From Notospermus geniculatus (taxonomy: Eukaryota > Nemertea > Pilidiophora > Heteronemertea > Lineidae), in contig NMRB01000180.1 in NCBI GenBank assembly GCA_002633025.1, forward strand, positions 284,278-348,277: 64,000 nt of DNA. The letters run 5' to 3'. Under the pieces are notes generated by a model that saw nothing but the letters and a program-made list of their open reading frames with translations, did not search any database and had not been told where the DNA came from. This document shows positions 1 through 10,483 of the stretch, piece after piece; position 1 is the first letter of the stretch, and each line of letters opens with the position of its first letter. The position numbers and the translations under genes are program-made.

Positions 1-630
1 GGTGAAGGTAGGTTTTTGTGAAAATATTGATATTTTTTTGTGAAAATCTGGGCTTGAAGTGAGAAGTCGAAAAAAACGTGATGTCCTTGTCTATATATAC
101 CCCTAGGGGCCATTCTCGGTTGAGCCAACCTCCTGTGATCCATCCCATGTCATCTTCACTGGACAGTGCATGAATCACGGCATGAGTGATGAATTCAGGG
201 TTCCTGCAAGGTCTTAAAAAGTATTAAATTTGGCACTTCCATTTTCAAGGCCTTAAAAAGTCTTAAATTTGATAATTTCTGTGGGAAAGTCTTAAAAAGG
301 TCTTAAATTTCATATCAAGGCAGTTGTAAAAAATTGGCAGGAGATGTCAGGAAATCGCATCTCCGGGCTTCTTAAAATCAAAATTTTTCTGGGGGAGGGC
401 CCCCAGATCCCCCCCGCCCAAGTAGCCTACCCACTTTCTTGGCCGTGTTGATCCCTGTCATTCTTCCCTTGCAGAAACCCTTCCAGGGATGTTCGGGGGC
501 TTCATTTAGAAGGAAACGGGTCTTAAATTTTGCCGATACTTGGTCTTAAAAAGTCTTAAAAAGGTCTTAAAGGGGCTGGAAACATAAGACAGGGTTTGTC
601 AAAATGGGCCAATTTTGGAAACTACTTGAC
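1..630 (+). repeat. Dispersed repeat unit, copy A (cut by window start)
   Basis: This stretch matches 2408-3034 almost base for base in the same orientation; the second copy has small indels near 2625 and 2720. Within the unit the words tcttaaaaag and tcttaaattt recur about ten times, so the middle is an A/T-rich satellite-like tract. Parts of the first 130 bases recur inverted at about 1700-1745, at 1955-2057 and at 7195-7279. No coding potential is seen. It is read as part of a non-autonomous element; family unknown. Confidence 0.8.
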
Positions 631-715
631 CGGATTTCCTGAAACTTGCAAGGTTAATAGGGTTGACCATATCATTGGAAAATATGAAGAAACAAAAGCA
701 ACAGACTGACTCTTA

Positions 716-964
716 GACTGGTCCCCTGTCGTAGTTCTCGCTTCACTACTACGACAGGCATTTTGAACGCCAACTCGGCATGTGATTGGTCAGCCAAACG
801 TCATCAACGGTCGCGCCATGAGTCGTATCTATTTTTAGAGACTCCCCGCAACGTTGAAAGTCTTTATTGCTCATTTGCATACGTGAGTCAGAAAACAGGC
901 AAACATGGCGGACGCGGCCTGTCGTAGTAGTGGAGGAATGGAGCGATACGACAGGGGACCAGTC
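716..964. mobile_element. MITE with 18-bp terminal inverted repeats, TA flanks
   Basis: The left end reads gactggtcccctgtcgta and the right end is its exact reverse complement. Both ends are flanked by TA (714-715 and 965-966), as left by Tc1/mariner-type transposases. The interior has no open frame of note, so this is a non-autonomous element. Confidence 0.75.
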
Positions 965-1741
965 TAACTGACTCTGACCTAATGAACTAAGACAATGCAA
1001 TTTTTCAGACCCTCAGAAACACAAGAAAAAAACATCCTATGAGCCTGTAACTTCACATATATGTTGCCATGATAATATACCAAAAATGTCATAATAAACA
1101 TGTAAATAAATGATGTATTTAAGTCACAACCTTTGAAAATGAAACAAAGAAATATTCTAACTAATGGGCCCAGGCAATACAATGTAGCTGGAAGGACCTT
1201 ATTTACAAGTCCTTTGTTAGGACTTACCAGGTTACCCAAGCAAGGTCCTATTCACATGAATGACCCAACAGGCCAATAAATGTGCATTATATAAATGGTG
1301 CTGGGTCTAATCTGCCTGACTGCCCTGAGCCTTAGGTACTACCTAATAAAAACCTTTGCTAAGAGCTTTGCAAGGTTAAATAATAGGGTTGACCATAGGA
1401 TGTGCATGATGTCAGAGCAGTGGATAAAGCGGTCAGCCGGCATTATAAACCTGATCATTTCAATAACAATACCATCAAGTCAACCCTTAAAATACATCCC
1501 TTCCAGCTATTGCCTGGCACCATTAGGCCACGCTTTTTTTATTCCTTGTTTCGCGGGCCCGCCGCTAGGTGAAAATAGGAAAATGGAAAAAAAATAAAAT
1601 TTTATTTTTCGGAATCAGACCTGTCATTTTGGGAGAGCGAGTGTCCTCACCTTCTCTACATATACTTATGGTGTGTATCAAAAAAAACCTCCAACACACC
1701 GTGGTTGGCTCAACCGAGGATGGCCCCTAGGGGTATATATA

Positions 1742-1954
1742 TACACCGATTTCACAACTCAAATACACAGCGCCCCTAGCGGTATTATTCACTAGCCATT
1801 TCCGGTTGAACCTCGCCTCCAGGTAAAATTCCTTGGTGTGAGGCTAAAAACCTAGGAATTTTACCTGGAGGCGAGGTTCAAGTCAACCGGAAATGGCTAG
1901 TGAATAATACCGCTAGGAGGGCACTGTGTATTTTTGAGTTGTGAAATCGGTGTA
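1742..1954. repeat. Nested hairpin repeat, about 95-bp arms
   Basis: Two near-perfect inverted arms (about 1742-1833 and 1854-1954) surround a loop of about 20 bases. The arms carry the word aacctcgcctccaggtaaaa and its complement. A one-sided indel, the extra bases near the tcaag of the right arm, shows the arms have begun to diverge. The hairpin sits against the outer edge of the next foldback. Confidence 0.8.
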
Positions 1955-2508
1955 TTAGACAAGGACATCACGTTTTTTTCGACTTCTCACTTCACATGCT
2001 TCAAGCCCAGATTTTCACAAAAAAATATCAATATTTTCACAAAAACCTACCTTCACCGTATTCTCCACGACCACGTTGTATACTGTACATATCCACAGTA
2101 AATAATCCAAAAAGTTCCTTTGAATAATTAAAACAGGCCATTAATTAACATTGCTTCGGTTTGGGATACTGGTTGGCAACCACCATATTGAATTCCAAAG
2201 CAAAGGCGATATGCAAGACGGATTCTGATTGGCTGGAGGTAAGTTGAGATCTCGGCTCTCAATGTCAATATCAGTGATATGGTGGTTGCCAACCAGTATC
2301 CCAAACCGAAGCGATGTTAATTAATGGCCTGTTTTAATTATTCAAAGGAACTTTTTGGATTAGCTATTTACTGTGGATATGTACAGTATACAAAACGTGG
2401 AGACTACGGTGAAGGTAGGTTTTTGTGAAAATATTGATATTTTTTTGTGAAAATCTGGGCTTGAAGTGAGAAGTCGAAAAAAACGTGATGTCCTTGTCTA
2501 TATATACC
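1955..2508. repeat. Large foldback element, about 235-bp arms
   Basis: Positions 1955-2193 are the reverse complement of 2276-2508, with a central loop of about 80 bases (2194-2275). The outer part of the right arm is the start of repeat copy B, so the foldback and the dispersed unit share sequence. No gene is seen. Confidence 0.8.
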
Positions 2509-3034
2509 CCTAGGGGCCATTCTCGGTTGAGCCAACCTCCTGTGATCCATCCCATGTCATCTTCACTGGTCAGTGCATGAATCACGGCATGAGTGATGAA
2601 TTCAGGGTTCCTGCAAGGTCTTAAAAAGTATTAAAAAGTCTAAATTTGGCACTTCCATTTTCAAGGCCTTAAAAAGTCTTAAATTTGATAATTTCTGTGG
2701 GAAAGTCTTAAAAAGGTCTTAAAAATTTCATATCAAGGCAGTTGTAAAAAATTGGCAGGAGATGTCAGGAAATCGCATCTCCGGGCTTCTTAAAATCAAA
2801 ATTTTTCTCGGGGAGGGCCCCCAGATCCCCCCCGCCCAAGTAGCCTACCCACTTTCTTGGCCGTGTTGATCCCTGTCATTCTTCCCTTGCGGAAACCCTT
2901 CCAGGGATGTTCGGGGGCTTCATTTAGAAGGAAATGGGTCTTAAATTTTGCCGATACTTGGTCTTAAAAAGTCTTAAAGGGGCTGGAAACATAAGACAGG
3001 GTTTGTCAAAATGTGCGAATTTTGGAAACTACTT
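2408..3034 (+). repeat. Dispersed repeat unit, copy B
   Basis: Direct copy of 1-630. It ends in the same ggaaactacttg word, after which the sequence folds back (next entry). Confidence 0.8.
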
Positions 3035-3168
3035 GTTGCTTTTGTTTCTTCATATTTTCCAATGATGTGGTCAACCCTATTAACCTTGCGAGTTTCAGGA
3101 AAATCGGTCAAGTAGTTTCCGAAATTGGCCCATTTTGACAAACCCTGTCTTAAGTTTCCAGCCCCTTT
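2979..3168. repeat. Foldback repeat, about 55-bp arms
   Basis: The left arm (from ggctggaaacataagacagg) and the right arm (ending cctgtcttaagtttccagcc) are inverted copies around a loop near 3035-3105. The arm also occurs at 585-630 as the tail of repeat copy A. Confidence 0.75.
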
Positions 3169-3215
3169 GGTGCTCCACAGGCTGCAGGAACCCTGTGAAT
3201 TTAATAATTATTGTA

Positions 3216-3660
3216 ATGCTGCATTTAGGCCTACCTAGGCCTATATATAGGCCTAGGTAGGCCCTAGCCTACCACGCTAGGCTCTTTTTTTAGCTAGGCT
3301 AGCTGGGGTGGGCATCATGTGGGCCAACCCAAGAAGGCGGCAGGCCTAGCCTAGGTAGGCCCTGCTAGGCTACTAGTAGTAGGCCTACATTGTACTAGCC
3401 TAGGCCTAACCGTTAAAAAACGCTAACCTGTTTTTAGAGTGTTTTTTGTACAACAAGGGAAGGCTAAATAAAATAACAACAGTCAACACTTCCATCCCAC
3501 ACACTTTTAACTACTTGACTTGTCTTGTCACTACCACCGTCTAGGCCTATCATCGTCCTTTATCATGATCGATGACAATGATCCGATGTCCGTAGCAAAA
3601 TCATGCAATAATGGTGCAGGCCTAGGACGAGGTAGGCCTAGGGCCAGGCATGAAATAGCC
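3216..3660. repeat. taggcctac-rich palindromic low-complexity tract
   Basis: The self-complementary words taggccta and cctaggc are repeated here many times in both orientations. The same words are sprinkled through the whole window. No exon upstream of the chromodomain gene could be assigned within this tract. Confidence 0.6.
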
Positions 3661-3749
3661 ACTTGTCTAGCAATCCTTGGCCAAGCCCTGATAGTCCAAT
3701 GAATTTTTAATTTGTTTATCATTCTTCATGTTGTTAATTTATACAAAAG

Positions 3750-4954
3750 GTTGAAGAAATTCTTGGACAGCGGCGAAAGGGAAGAATAATTGAGTTCCTT
3801 GTAAGATGGAAAGGATATGGAGAAGAGGGAGACACATGGGAACCATTGAAGAACATTGCATCATGTCAGGATGTCATTGACAGATACAAGGCACAGGCAG
3901 CTGCTGTAAGTTTGTTGTGTTACTGTTTACTGCAATGCAGTTAATTAAGAGTAGGGGCCTAGTATAGTTTCATTGCTTGCTACTGATGGATGCTAGACTC
4001 CTGCTTCATTTGCTGTGATGTGTATTATTTTTAATATTTCTTGAAGGACAAACCTCAAGGAAGAGGAAGATCTCGGACGGCAAGAGCAGCATCAAGATCA
4101 CGGTCTCGCTCAACGTCAAGCAGTCGATCAAGATCTGCTACTCGAAAATCGCCACGTGGACAAGCAAAGGCTGTTTTAACAAGAAAATCTGTTTCTGAAA
4201 CAGCAGTTGCAAGGGCAACACTGGAAAAGGAGAGAGAGGTATATATAAAGCGTCCTAATGCAACAGTCTGTGGTCAGACTGAGAGGCCCTGCAGTTATTC
4301 AACCCTTCTTTTCAGCTGAATTAGTTTCTCCTTAATTGTCCAGCGGCCACCTTTGGGGCTTGGTCGCTATTCTTTCCTTAATTGCTTGTTTGCCCTGTCT
4401 ACACAGGCTATGTAATTCTACATTCGGGTTTCAGCTCAGTCTTTTCTAGAGTTTCAGATTGTAAAGTTCCACTTGAAAAAGACCCCGGTTGGGGTCGAAA
4501 ATTCGTGAATTCTGGAGATTGACTTCTTGTTTATTATCTAATGCAACATGCAGTGTTCTTGTGGATAATTCAATGTGAAAGCAAGTGGATTTGGGAGGTT
4601 TTCTCATCACGCTGACAGTGACAAACATCACTCCACTTGAAGCAGATTTTGAATTAATGCCCCACCTTTCCTCCGTTCTGATTATTCTTATCTGCTTTTC
4701 AGATGAAAGAAGAAAAGGTATCTCAGGTTGTAAACACAACAAGAACAATTGAAACAAAAACAGAAGTGAAAATGGAAACAAACACTGGCTTTTCAAATGC
4801 CAGTGTACCAAAGAAATCATCATATTCAGCATGTTCATTTTGCACTGGAAAACTACTCAACCTAAAACCAAGTGACATCCCAATCATTATTGTGGTATCT
4901 TGTTTAGCGTTTATATTCTTATCAGTGTTCCTGATGAGGAAACCAGTCGAGTGA
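3750..4954 (+). CDS. Chromodomain protein with RS-rich linker and C-terminal membrane anchor (5'-partial)
   Basis: Three phase-0 exons are visible: 3750-3905, 4047-4238 and 4703-4954, joined by GT-AG introns. The first encodes most of a chromodomain: it opens VEEILG, then LVRWKGYGEEGDTWEP with the family's conserved W-K-G-Y and T-W-E-P residues, then a C-terminal helix. The N-terminal strand with the first cage aromatic must lie in an upstream exon that I could not find. The second exon is basic and Arg-Ser rich, resembling the RS region of lamin B receptor. The third has a hydrophilic Lys/Glu/Thr part, a SACSFC patch, and a hydrophobic stretch starting IPIIIVVSC, followed only by RKPVE and stop, which looks like a tail anchor. 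Chromodomains bind methylated histone H3 tails. I infer an inner nuclear membrane or ER protein tethering heterochromatin. It is not LBR itself: no multi-pass sterol-reductase domain follows. Confidence 0.75.
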
Positions 4955-5650
4955 TTTGATTTGACTGGTTCAACTGGCAGCTATAAAAGGAACTGAGATT
5001 TCCTTCATAATACCAAAGGATTTTAGCTTTTTAAAACTACTGACCCTGGGTACTTTCTTAGACTTTTGAGTAATTTTATCTGCCAGTGACTAATTTAAAT
5101 AGTTTGACTGTAGAGACGACCGTGCCTTTGTTGAAGAAAGGTTCATCTGTATCTTTCCTGCAAGGGATTGTTTTACTTGACACATTGTATTGTCTTGGTT
5201 CTCTTGAAATATTTCCTCTAGAAATGTATGTGGTAGCTTACATTGTAGTTCAGTTTTAGCGTTGTACATGTATAAATACTAGTATTATTCTATAAAATAT
5301 TTTTATCAAACGTAACACTCTGTGTGTTTCTTATTTCTGCCAAAGATAGTTAATTACCTTTACCTGTATTCCTGTGGCATGTTTCACTTTTCAACGAGTA
5401 GTTCCCTTCTCATTTATTTGCCCCCTTCCCCTGCACGGATATTCACTGCGACATGACTCTTATACTGTTGGAAGTATGCCGGTATGCAGATGTTCTTTGT
5501 GTTTTGCTCACGGATGTATGTATTAGTGTGAAGTGACGGTGGTAGTGTGGGAACGTGACATCTGTGCCAAATGCATTGCTTCCGATCTGCTGGACATGCT
5601 GGAAGGCACGAAATCATGACTTGACAGAATGGTGAGATTCTGGGGACAGA

Positions 5651-5806
5651 CTGTAAAGTCGGCTCAAGTCAAGTATAGCGGACAAAGTCGTGGGAAGTGC
5701 ACTGAGTGTGTACATGTATGCACACGGAATAAGCGGCAATGTATGGAAGATGTGTCACTTCCCACGACTTTGTCCGCTATACTTGACTTGACCCTGTAAA
5801 GTCAAG
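5651..5806. repeat. Inverted-repeat hairpin
   Basis: Arms of about 45 bp around caagtcaagtatagcggaca (left) and its complement (right), with a loop of about 50 bp. It lies between the chromodomain gene and MED10, a gap that otherwise shows nothing. Confidence 0.7.
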
Positions 5807-6256
5807 CCGGATGGGTCAAATCACAGTGATAGGTCAAGACAGAACTTGGAGAGCACCATTTAAAAAAAAAAGACATATATTCTGTATAACAAATTGAATC
5901 ATACATTAGTTGGTCTTGCACGCATGCACAAACCATGCTATTGATACAGCACTTGCTCAGTCATAAATAGTACAAAATAATTTGAAACAATGACTTTTTT
6001 AAATCAGTTTTTCTGCAGGGACTCCATTGAGGCCATGGGGTTCACCACGGACATCAAATCAAAGTGAACTGTAGCTTGCTACAGAAAACGTTCCAGTGTC
6101 ATGATCATGGCATGCATGTTTCATCCAACCCCCACTGAAATCTGTGCAACTGATCTGCACTTCTTTAACAGACAAAAAGGTTGTGTCAAATTCTCCGTGG
6201 TTGTCAAGAATGAGGCTCAGATATTCTCTTCTCATGTTGTTGACTATTCTTGATGT

Positions 6257-7997
6257 TCAAGTTGGTCTTTCATCTGGCCGGATAGCTCTGTATTTTGCCA
6301 TTTCATTTGGGAACACTTTACTAAGTTCAAGAAGGAGCAGGCCCTTAAATCTCTGGAAAAGAACAGTTATGTTTGGATTTGAACATACATTAGCGAATGG
6401 AATCTTATCATGCTTAACTCAAAATGATCCACCTACAGGTTTCTGTTGTTCATGCCACTGGCCCAGTCAAAGACGGAGATTATGAACAAGAGAGACAGAG
6501 AGAATTGCAGTAAAGATTTCGTCATGATAAGTCCATGATATACCTTGTATGAGTCTATTTTTCCCTTCACAGCTTCGTTTTTTCCTAATGCCTTTTCCAT
6601 GCAGTCTTTAGTGTACAACTATGGGGGTTCTTTCCTTGGTCTATGTACCTGAAATTGTAATGACACACATTTTAAACATTGTTTTGTAGAAAGGGTTTCG
6701 CACTTGACTCTCAAATAAAGATTGGTTGTTGTCTCCAATCCTGCATAACAGAGTAAATCCCCAACTACCAAACTGACTGATGTTTCCATAACATCTGCAA
6801 GACTCAATATATAATAATGTTGCAAGTATTAAAACAATACAATATAGCATGGTTACTCACTCAAACACTTCCAGTGGAACTTGTACATCTTGGACTTTGT
6901 TTTTTTGCTTATCTATTTCCTGCATTCCAGTGATCATTGAATTTCTGAAAAAAAAATTTTAATGAATAATACCCAGAATTCTACCTTCAAAACCTTGCGC
7001 GCCTAGGCTAAGTCTAAGCCCGGGCCATCTCTCCACAGAGTGACCAATCAGAAGAAGCAAGCATGCATGCAACATTACAATCAAATTGGAAGATGCCAAA
7101 CCGCAAAAAACAATTGCTGCTCCATGAGACCATGTCTCCCAGTCCCAGACTCCTGGCACTGGCACTGAATCATCATTGCGGTGGTGTAGTCACAGGAGGT
7201 TAGCTCAACCGAGGATGGCCCCTAGGGGTATATATATTAGACAAGGACATCACGTTTTTTTCGACTTCTCACTTCAAGCCCACTCAAACACTTCCAGTGG
7301 AACTTGTACATCTTGGACTTTGTTTTTTTGCTTATCTATTTCCTGCATTCCAGTGATCATTGAATTTCTGAAAAAAAAATTTTAATGAATAATACCCAGA
7401 ATTCTACCTTCAAAACCTTGCGCGCCTAGGCTAAGTCTAGGCTAAGCCCGGGCCATCTCTCCACAGAGTGACCAATCAGAAGAAGCAAGCATGCATGCAA
7501 CATTACAATCAAATTGGAAGATGCCAAACCGCAAAAAACAATTGCTGCTCCATGAGACCATGTCTCCCAGACTCCTGGCACTGGCACTGAATCATCATTG
7601 CGGTGGTGTAGTTACTAGGAAGTACCCGGCAGGGCCAGGTTCTTCTTTATTGCAATTAATTGTGTGTAGTGTGTCTGGTTGTCATGGTTGTTGTAAGCCT
7701 ACTGTCATGACTGTACTGCATGCATAATGCATTGTGCACGCAAATAAATGCACTGCACATGCTGCAGCACACAGATAGAGATGCAGTAGTTTTTTTTGCA
7801 GACCTATGACTATGTCATGACTAGAGCACTTTTCTCACAGTTGTTGCGAATTCCATGACCCAAAAGTATTATTACATTTTAGAGTTGAGAACATTCTGTC
7901 CTTGTGGCTGAAAATCACTGACTATAATGCCCATCTGTCGTGTGTTTTCAATGAACATTTCCAGACTTTGTTCGAGTGCCTCAAATTTGTCTGCCAT
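6257..7997 (-). CDS. MED10: Mediator complex subunit 10, with duplicated exon 2 and an apparent frameshift in exon 3
   Basis: MED10 is a middle-module subunit of Mediator, which links activators to RNA polymerase II. Exons on the minus strand are 7997-7876, exon 2 as two copies (7367-7284 and 6944-6861), 6648-6544, and 6352-6257 (stop). Exon 1 starts MADKFEALEQSLEMFIENTR and carries GIIVSDFQP. Exon 2 encodes NSMITGMQEIDKQKNKVQ and VPLEVFE. Exon 3 should continue YIDQGKNP then LYTKDCMEKAL and KGKIDSYK. Exon 4 encodes RFKGLLLLELSKVFP and ends RPDERPT. All match the human protein in order. In exon 3 the NP and LYTK parts are in different frames: 2 extra bases lie at about 6619-6622, and without them the phase into exon 4 is correct. 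The distal exon 2 copy has a poor donor (GTGGGC) and the proximal one a good donor (GTGAGT). The gene is real; whether this allele makes full-length protein is uncertain. Confidence 0.85.
6858..7190. repeat. Tandem duplication, copy A (contains MED10 exon 2 with intact donor)
   Basis: This copy and 7281-7612 are nearly identical over about 332 bp, differing by a 6-bp indel in the taggctaag region and a short indel in tcccagtcccag. Both include the 84-nt MED10 exon 2 and its acceptor. Copy A retains the downstream GTGAGT donor. Confidence 0.9.
7191..7280 (-). mobile_element. Fragment of the 1-130 repeat at the duplication junction
   Basis: The segment ggttagctcaaccgaggatg through cttctcacttcaagcc is the reverse complement of the first 130 bases of the window, also seen at 1700-1745 and 1955-2010. 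It fills exactly the space between the two copies of the MED10 exon 2 duplication. Confidence 0.75.
7281..7612. repeat. Tandem duplication, copy B (contains MED10 exon 2 with altered donor)
   Basis: Second copy of the exon-2 block. Its left edge falls 3 bases beyond the exon end, so the donor reads GTGGGC, completed by repeat sequence, instead of GTGAGT. The exon itself (7284-7367) and its acceptor are unchanged. Confidence 0.85.
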
Positions 7998-8858
7998 TTT
8001 GTTTCATGCCACCTGACCATGCTGACCTAAAAAGCGCCATCTAGAAAATCCAAGATGGCCGCCAACCCGAAAGAAAAGGTGAAAATGCGAGATAAAAGCA
8101 TAAATTTCCAGTCAACCGACAGATGATGCTTTTCTGATACAACATCCCTTTCATTGTGAAGTTGTGATATACCGCTTTGACTAATCTGATTGTCCTAAGT
8201 GTCCACAGACGTGTTTTCTCGCCCATTTCTGATGCATACTTTTAATAATATTCCGGTCATCAGACGGTGTAACAGTAAAGATTGTCCCTTCGTAAATAGT
8301 GTTCGCTTCTGTTGTTACATGACGGATCATCAAGGTGCATGGCTATGGAAACCGGCTAAAGTTTAGAATCCCCGATCGGAAGTGAGGTTACTCCATGGCA
8401 TAGCACACAATGGAAATCCTATTGTACAATGCGGCTTATTCCGTCAATCGATGACCTTTTTTTGGGCACTGATCTGGGATTCTAAACTCGTTCCTGGAAA
8501 CCAGTCACCTGAGGTTAGAATGTAGTATTTGGCAACGGTTGCTAGGCCTATGTCATATTCATATTATATGCTACTGTAGGCCTAGTGCTGCATCGTCCAT
8601 CGATTGCAGCTGCAGGCGGCCTTGTCTTTATTACTTCTTAAGGTGAGTTAAAATGTGCATGTGCCTTGCGGGGTGCCTTGCGAGACGCATGCACATTTTA
8701 GCTCGCCTTAAAAAGACAAGGCCTACGATTGCATAGCCTCATGGAACGTTGCATATTATTCTGCGTTTTCCAGAACTGACAAATCGTACACTGCGTTTAC
8801 CAGTCAAGTTTACTCGTACCTCGGTCAACTGGAGTCCCATTTCTGGTGCTGAAGAAGA
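7998..8858. promoter_or_regulatory. Shared head-to-head promoter region of MED10 and TSR3
   Basis: The two start codons diverge across 861 bp. Near the MED10 side, 8051-8063 reads caagatggccgcc, a good YY1-type core-promoter word. Near the TSR3 side there is an imperfect hairpin (about 8618-8727) with arms around ggtgagttaaaatgtgcatg. No TATA box is obvious. Shared regulation is inferred from geometry only. Confidence 0.5.
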
Positions 8859-10007
8859 ATGGGGAAGAGTGGAAAAGCACACAAGGAGGGATCACATGGT
8901 CATGGCAAAGGGCACCGAGGGCATCATGGCCATGGACACGATGGAGCAGCAAAGCACAGACGAGATGATCGCAGACACCGTTATAGAAGTAATGATACAG
9001 AAAGGCCTAGGAGACGAGATCGAGATGATGAAGACAGGTTCAGGGCAGAATCAAGCTATACAGCTGAAGCTGAAGGAGCTGACGGTCATGATGATGATAT
9101 TTGGGATAAAACAGCGGACAAATATAAGGTGCCCTATCCTCTGGCCATGTGGGATCTTGAACACTGTGATCCCAAGAAATGCTCAGGAAGGAAGTTGGCA
9201 CGATTAGGCTATGTTTCCACGTTAAGATTGCAGCAGCGGTTTAGTGGCCTGATACTTTCACCAGTCGGAATCAAGTGTGTAGCACCAGAAGACAGAGAAA
9301 TTGTGGAGCAGAATGGCATTGCTGTTGTCGATTGCTCATGGGCCAAACTTGAGGAGACACCATTTGCAAGGATGAAGGGATCCCACCCAAGGTTACTTCC
9401 ATACCTTGTGGCTGTTAATCCCATAAATTATGGTCGTCCTTGTAAATTATCCTGTGTTGAGGCATATGCGGCTACCTTTTATATTGTTGGAATGAAAGAA
9501 CATGGTGATACACTTCTTAGACAGTTCAAATGGGGACATTCATTCTTTGAGGTCAACCATGAGGTTCTAGAGAAATATGCGGCATGCAAAACATCAGCTG
9601 AGGTTGTTGCAGCTCAGCAGGAATATCTTGAGCAGATTAAGAGAGACAATGATGAGGGAAGGATGCTGGATCTGACAGATATTGATATGACACAGGAACA
9701 TTGTAATCCAAATAGAAGAAACTATGACCTTCCATCATCAGAGTCGGAGAGTTCAGAGGAAGAAACAGATGAAGAGGAGGAAGTGTCTGATGTTGATGAT
9801 GATGGCGATAAGAAAGATTGTGATGCTGGAGGACGAGGCAACATTGATGGAGAACTAGGACAGACAGCTCCTAGTGACCATACCGCAGACGAACTAGGTC
9901 ACAATGATGACAGTGCTCTTGGAGAACATTGTGATCAGGTTGCCCAAAAATTAGAGGCAGATTTGAAAATGTCAGATGGACAAACTGCTGTTAAAATGGA
10001 TACATAA
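8859..10007 (+). CDS. TSR3: 18S rRNA aminocarboxypropyltransferase TSR3
   Basis: TSR3 transfers the aminocarboxypropyl group from S-adenosylmethionine to a hypermodified pseudouridine of 18S rRNA, a late cytoplasmic step of 40S maturation. The single uninterrupted exon encodes 382 residues. Residues 1-60 are His/Gly then Arg/Asp rich and low complexity. The conserved core starts near residue 92 with PLAMWDLEHCDPKKCSGRKL, then LILSPVG, VVDCSWAKLEETPF, SHPRLLPYLVAVNPINYGRP and LSCVEAYAATFYIVG, all family hallmarks. It ends with FKWGHSFFEVN and a long acidic tail from about residue 285. The core agrees closely with human TSR3 (312 aa); the extra length is in the tails. The chosen ATG gives the basic leader, and no better start lies upstream. 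PFDN4 follows 477 bp downstream on the same strand. Confidence 0.95.
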   Translation: MGKSGKAHKEGSHGHGKGHRGHHGHGHDGAAKHRRDDRRHRYRSNDTERPRRRDRDDEDRFRAESSYTAEAEGADGHDDDIWDKTADKYKVPYPLAMWDLEHCDPKKCSGRKLARLGYVSTLRLQQRFSGLILSPVGIKCVAPEDREIVEQNGIAVVDCSWAKLEETPFARMKGSHPRLLPYLVAVNPINYGRPCKLSCVEAYAATFYIVGMKEHGDTLLRQFKWGHSFFEVNHEVLEKYAACKTSAEVVAAQQEYLEQIKRDNDEGRMLDLTDIDMTQEHCNPNRRNYDLPSSESESSEEETDEEEEVSDVDDDGDKKDCDAGGRGNIDGELGQTAPSDHTADELGHNDDSALGEHCDQVAQKLEADLKMSDGQTAVKMDT

Positions 10008-10483
10008 GCATTTGAACTGAATTCCATAGGCTACATGTATACTTAACAGTGGCTTATTAAATAGGAAAACAATAGAATCAGGGGCACATTTTGGCGCTTT
10101 TCAGTATTGTGTCATTAATGCTTTCATTGATGTCCAACAAAAAGTTAAAAAGTACCCCTTTGCCAATTTTGAAAAAAGTTCAGGACAAGAAACATGTATT
10201 TTTTGACTTGGCTGCAGGGTATTTGGCACAACAACTGTACAGTTTCTTGTGGCCTATCAATGTCATTACTAGTTATTGGTAGTAGTGTTAAAAGAAGGAC
10301 TTCGTATCAATGACAGTAATAATGACTTGTGAGTTTATCTGCTAAATAAAACTACTGAAATAGGAAAAAAATGAGTTGCTAGCTTTTGTATTGGCACATT
10401 GTGCGGCTTGATATCAATTACATGTACATGTAATAATTGGATAACTTAAATGAACTACAGGAAATGTCGTTTTTCCTCTTCAG

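Noticed and set aside
4446-4838. 130-codon minus-strand open frame with a Leu/Phe-rich stretch
   Set aside because: It is antisense to the chromodomain gene's last intron and exon; the hydrophobic part is the complement of Lys/Glu codons.
3750-4954. Lamin B receptor
   Set aside because: The RS region is similar, but the reader is a chromodomain rather than Tudor and the protein stops after one membrane helix.
8749-9207. 152-codon open frame overlapping TSR3 in another frame
   Set aside because: The TSR3 frame has full family similarity; this one has none and is a shadow of Gly/His/Asp-rich codons.
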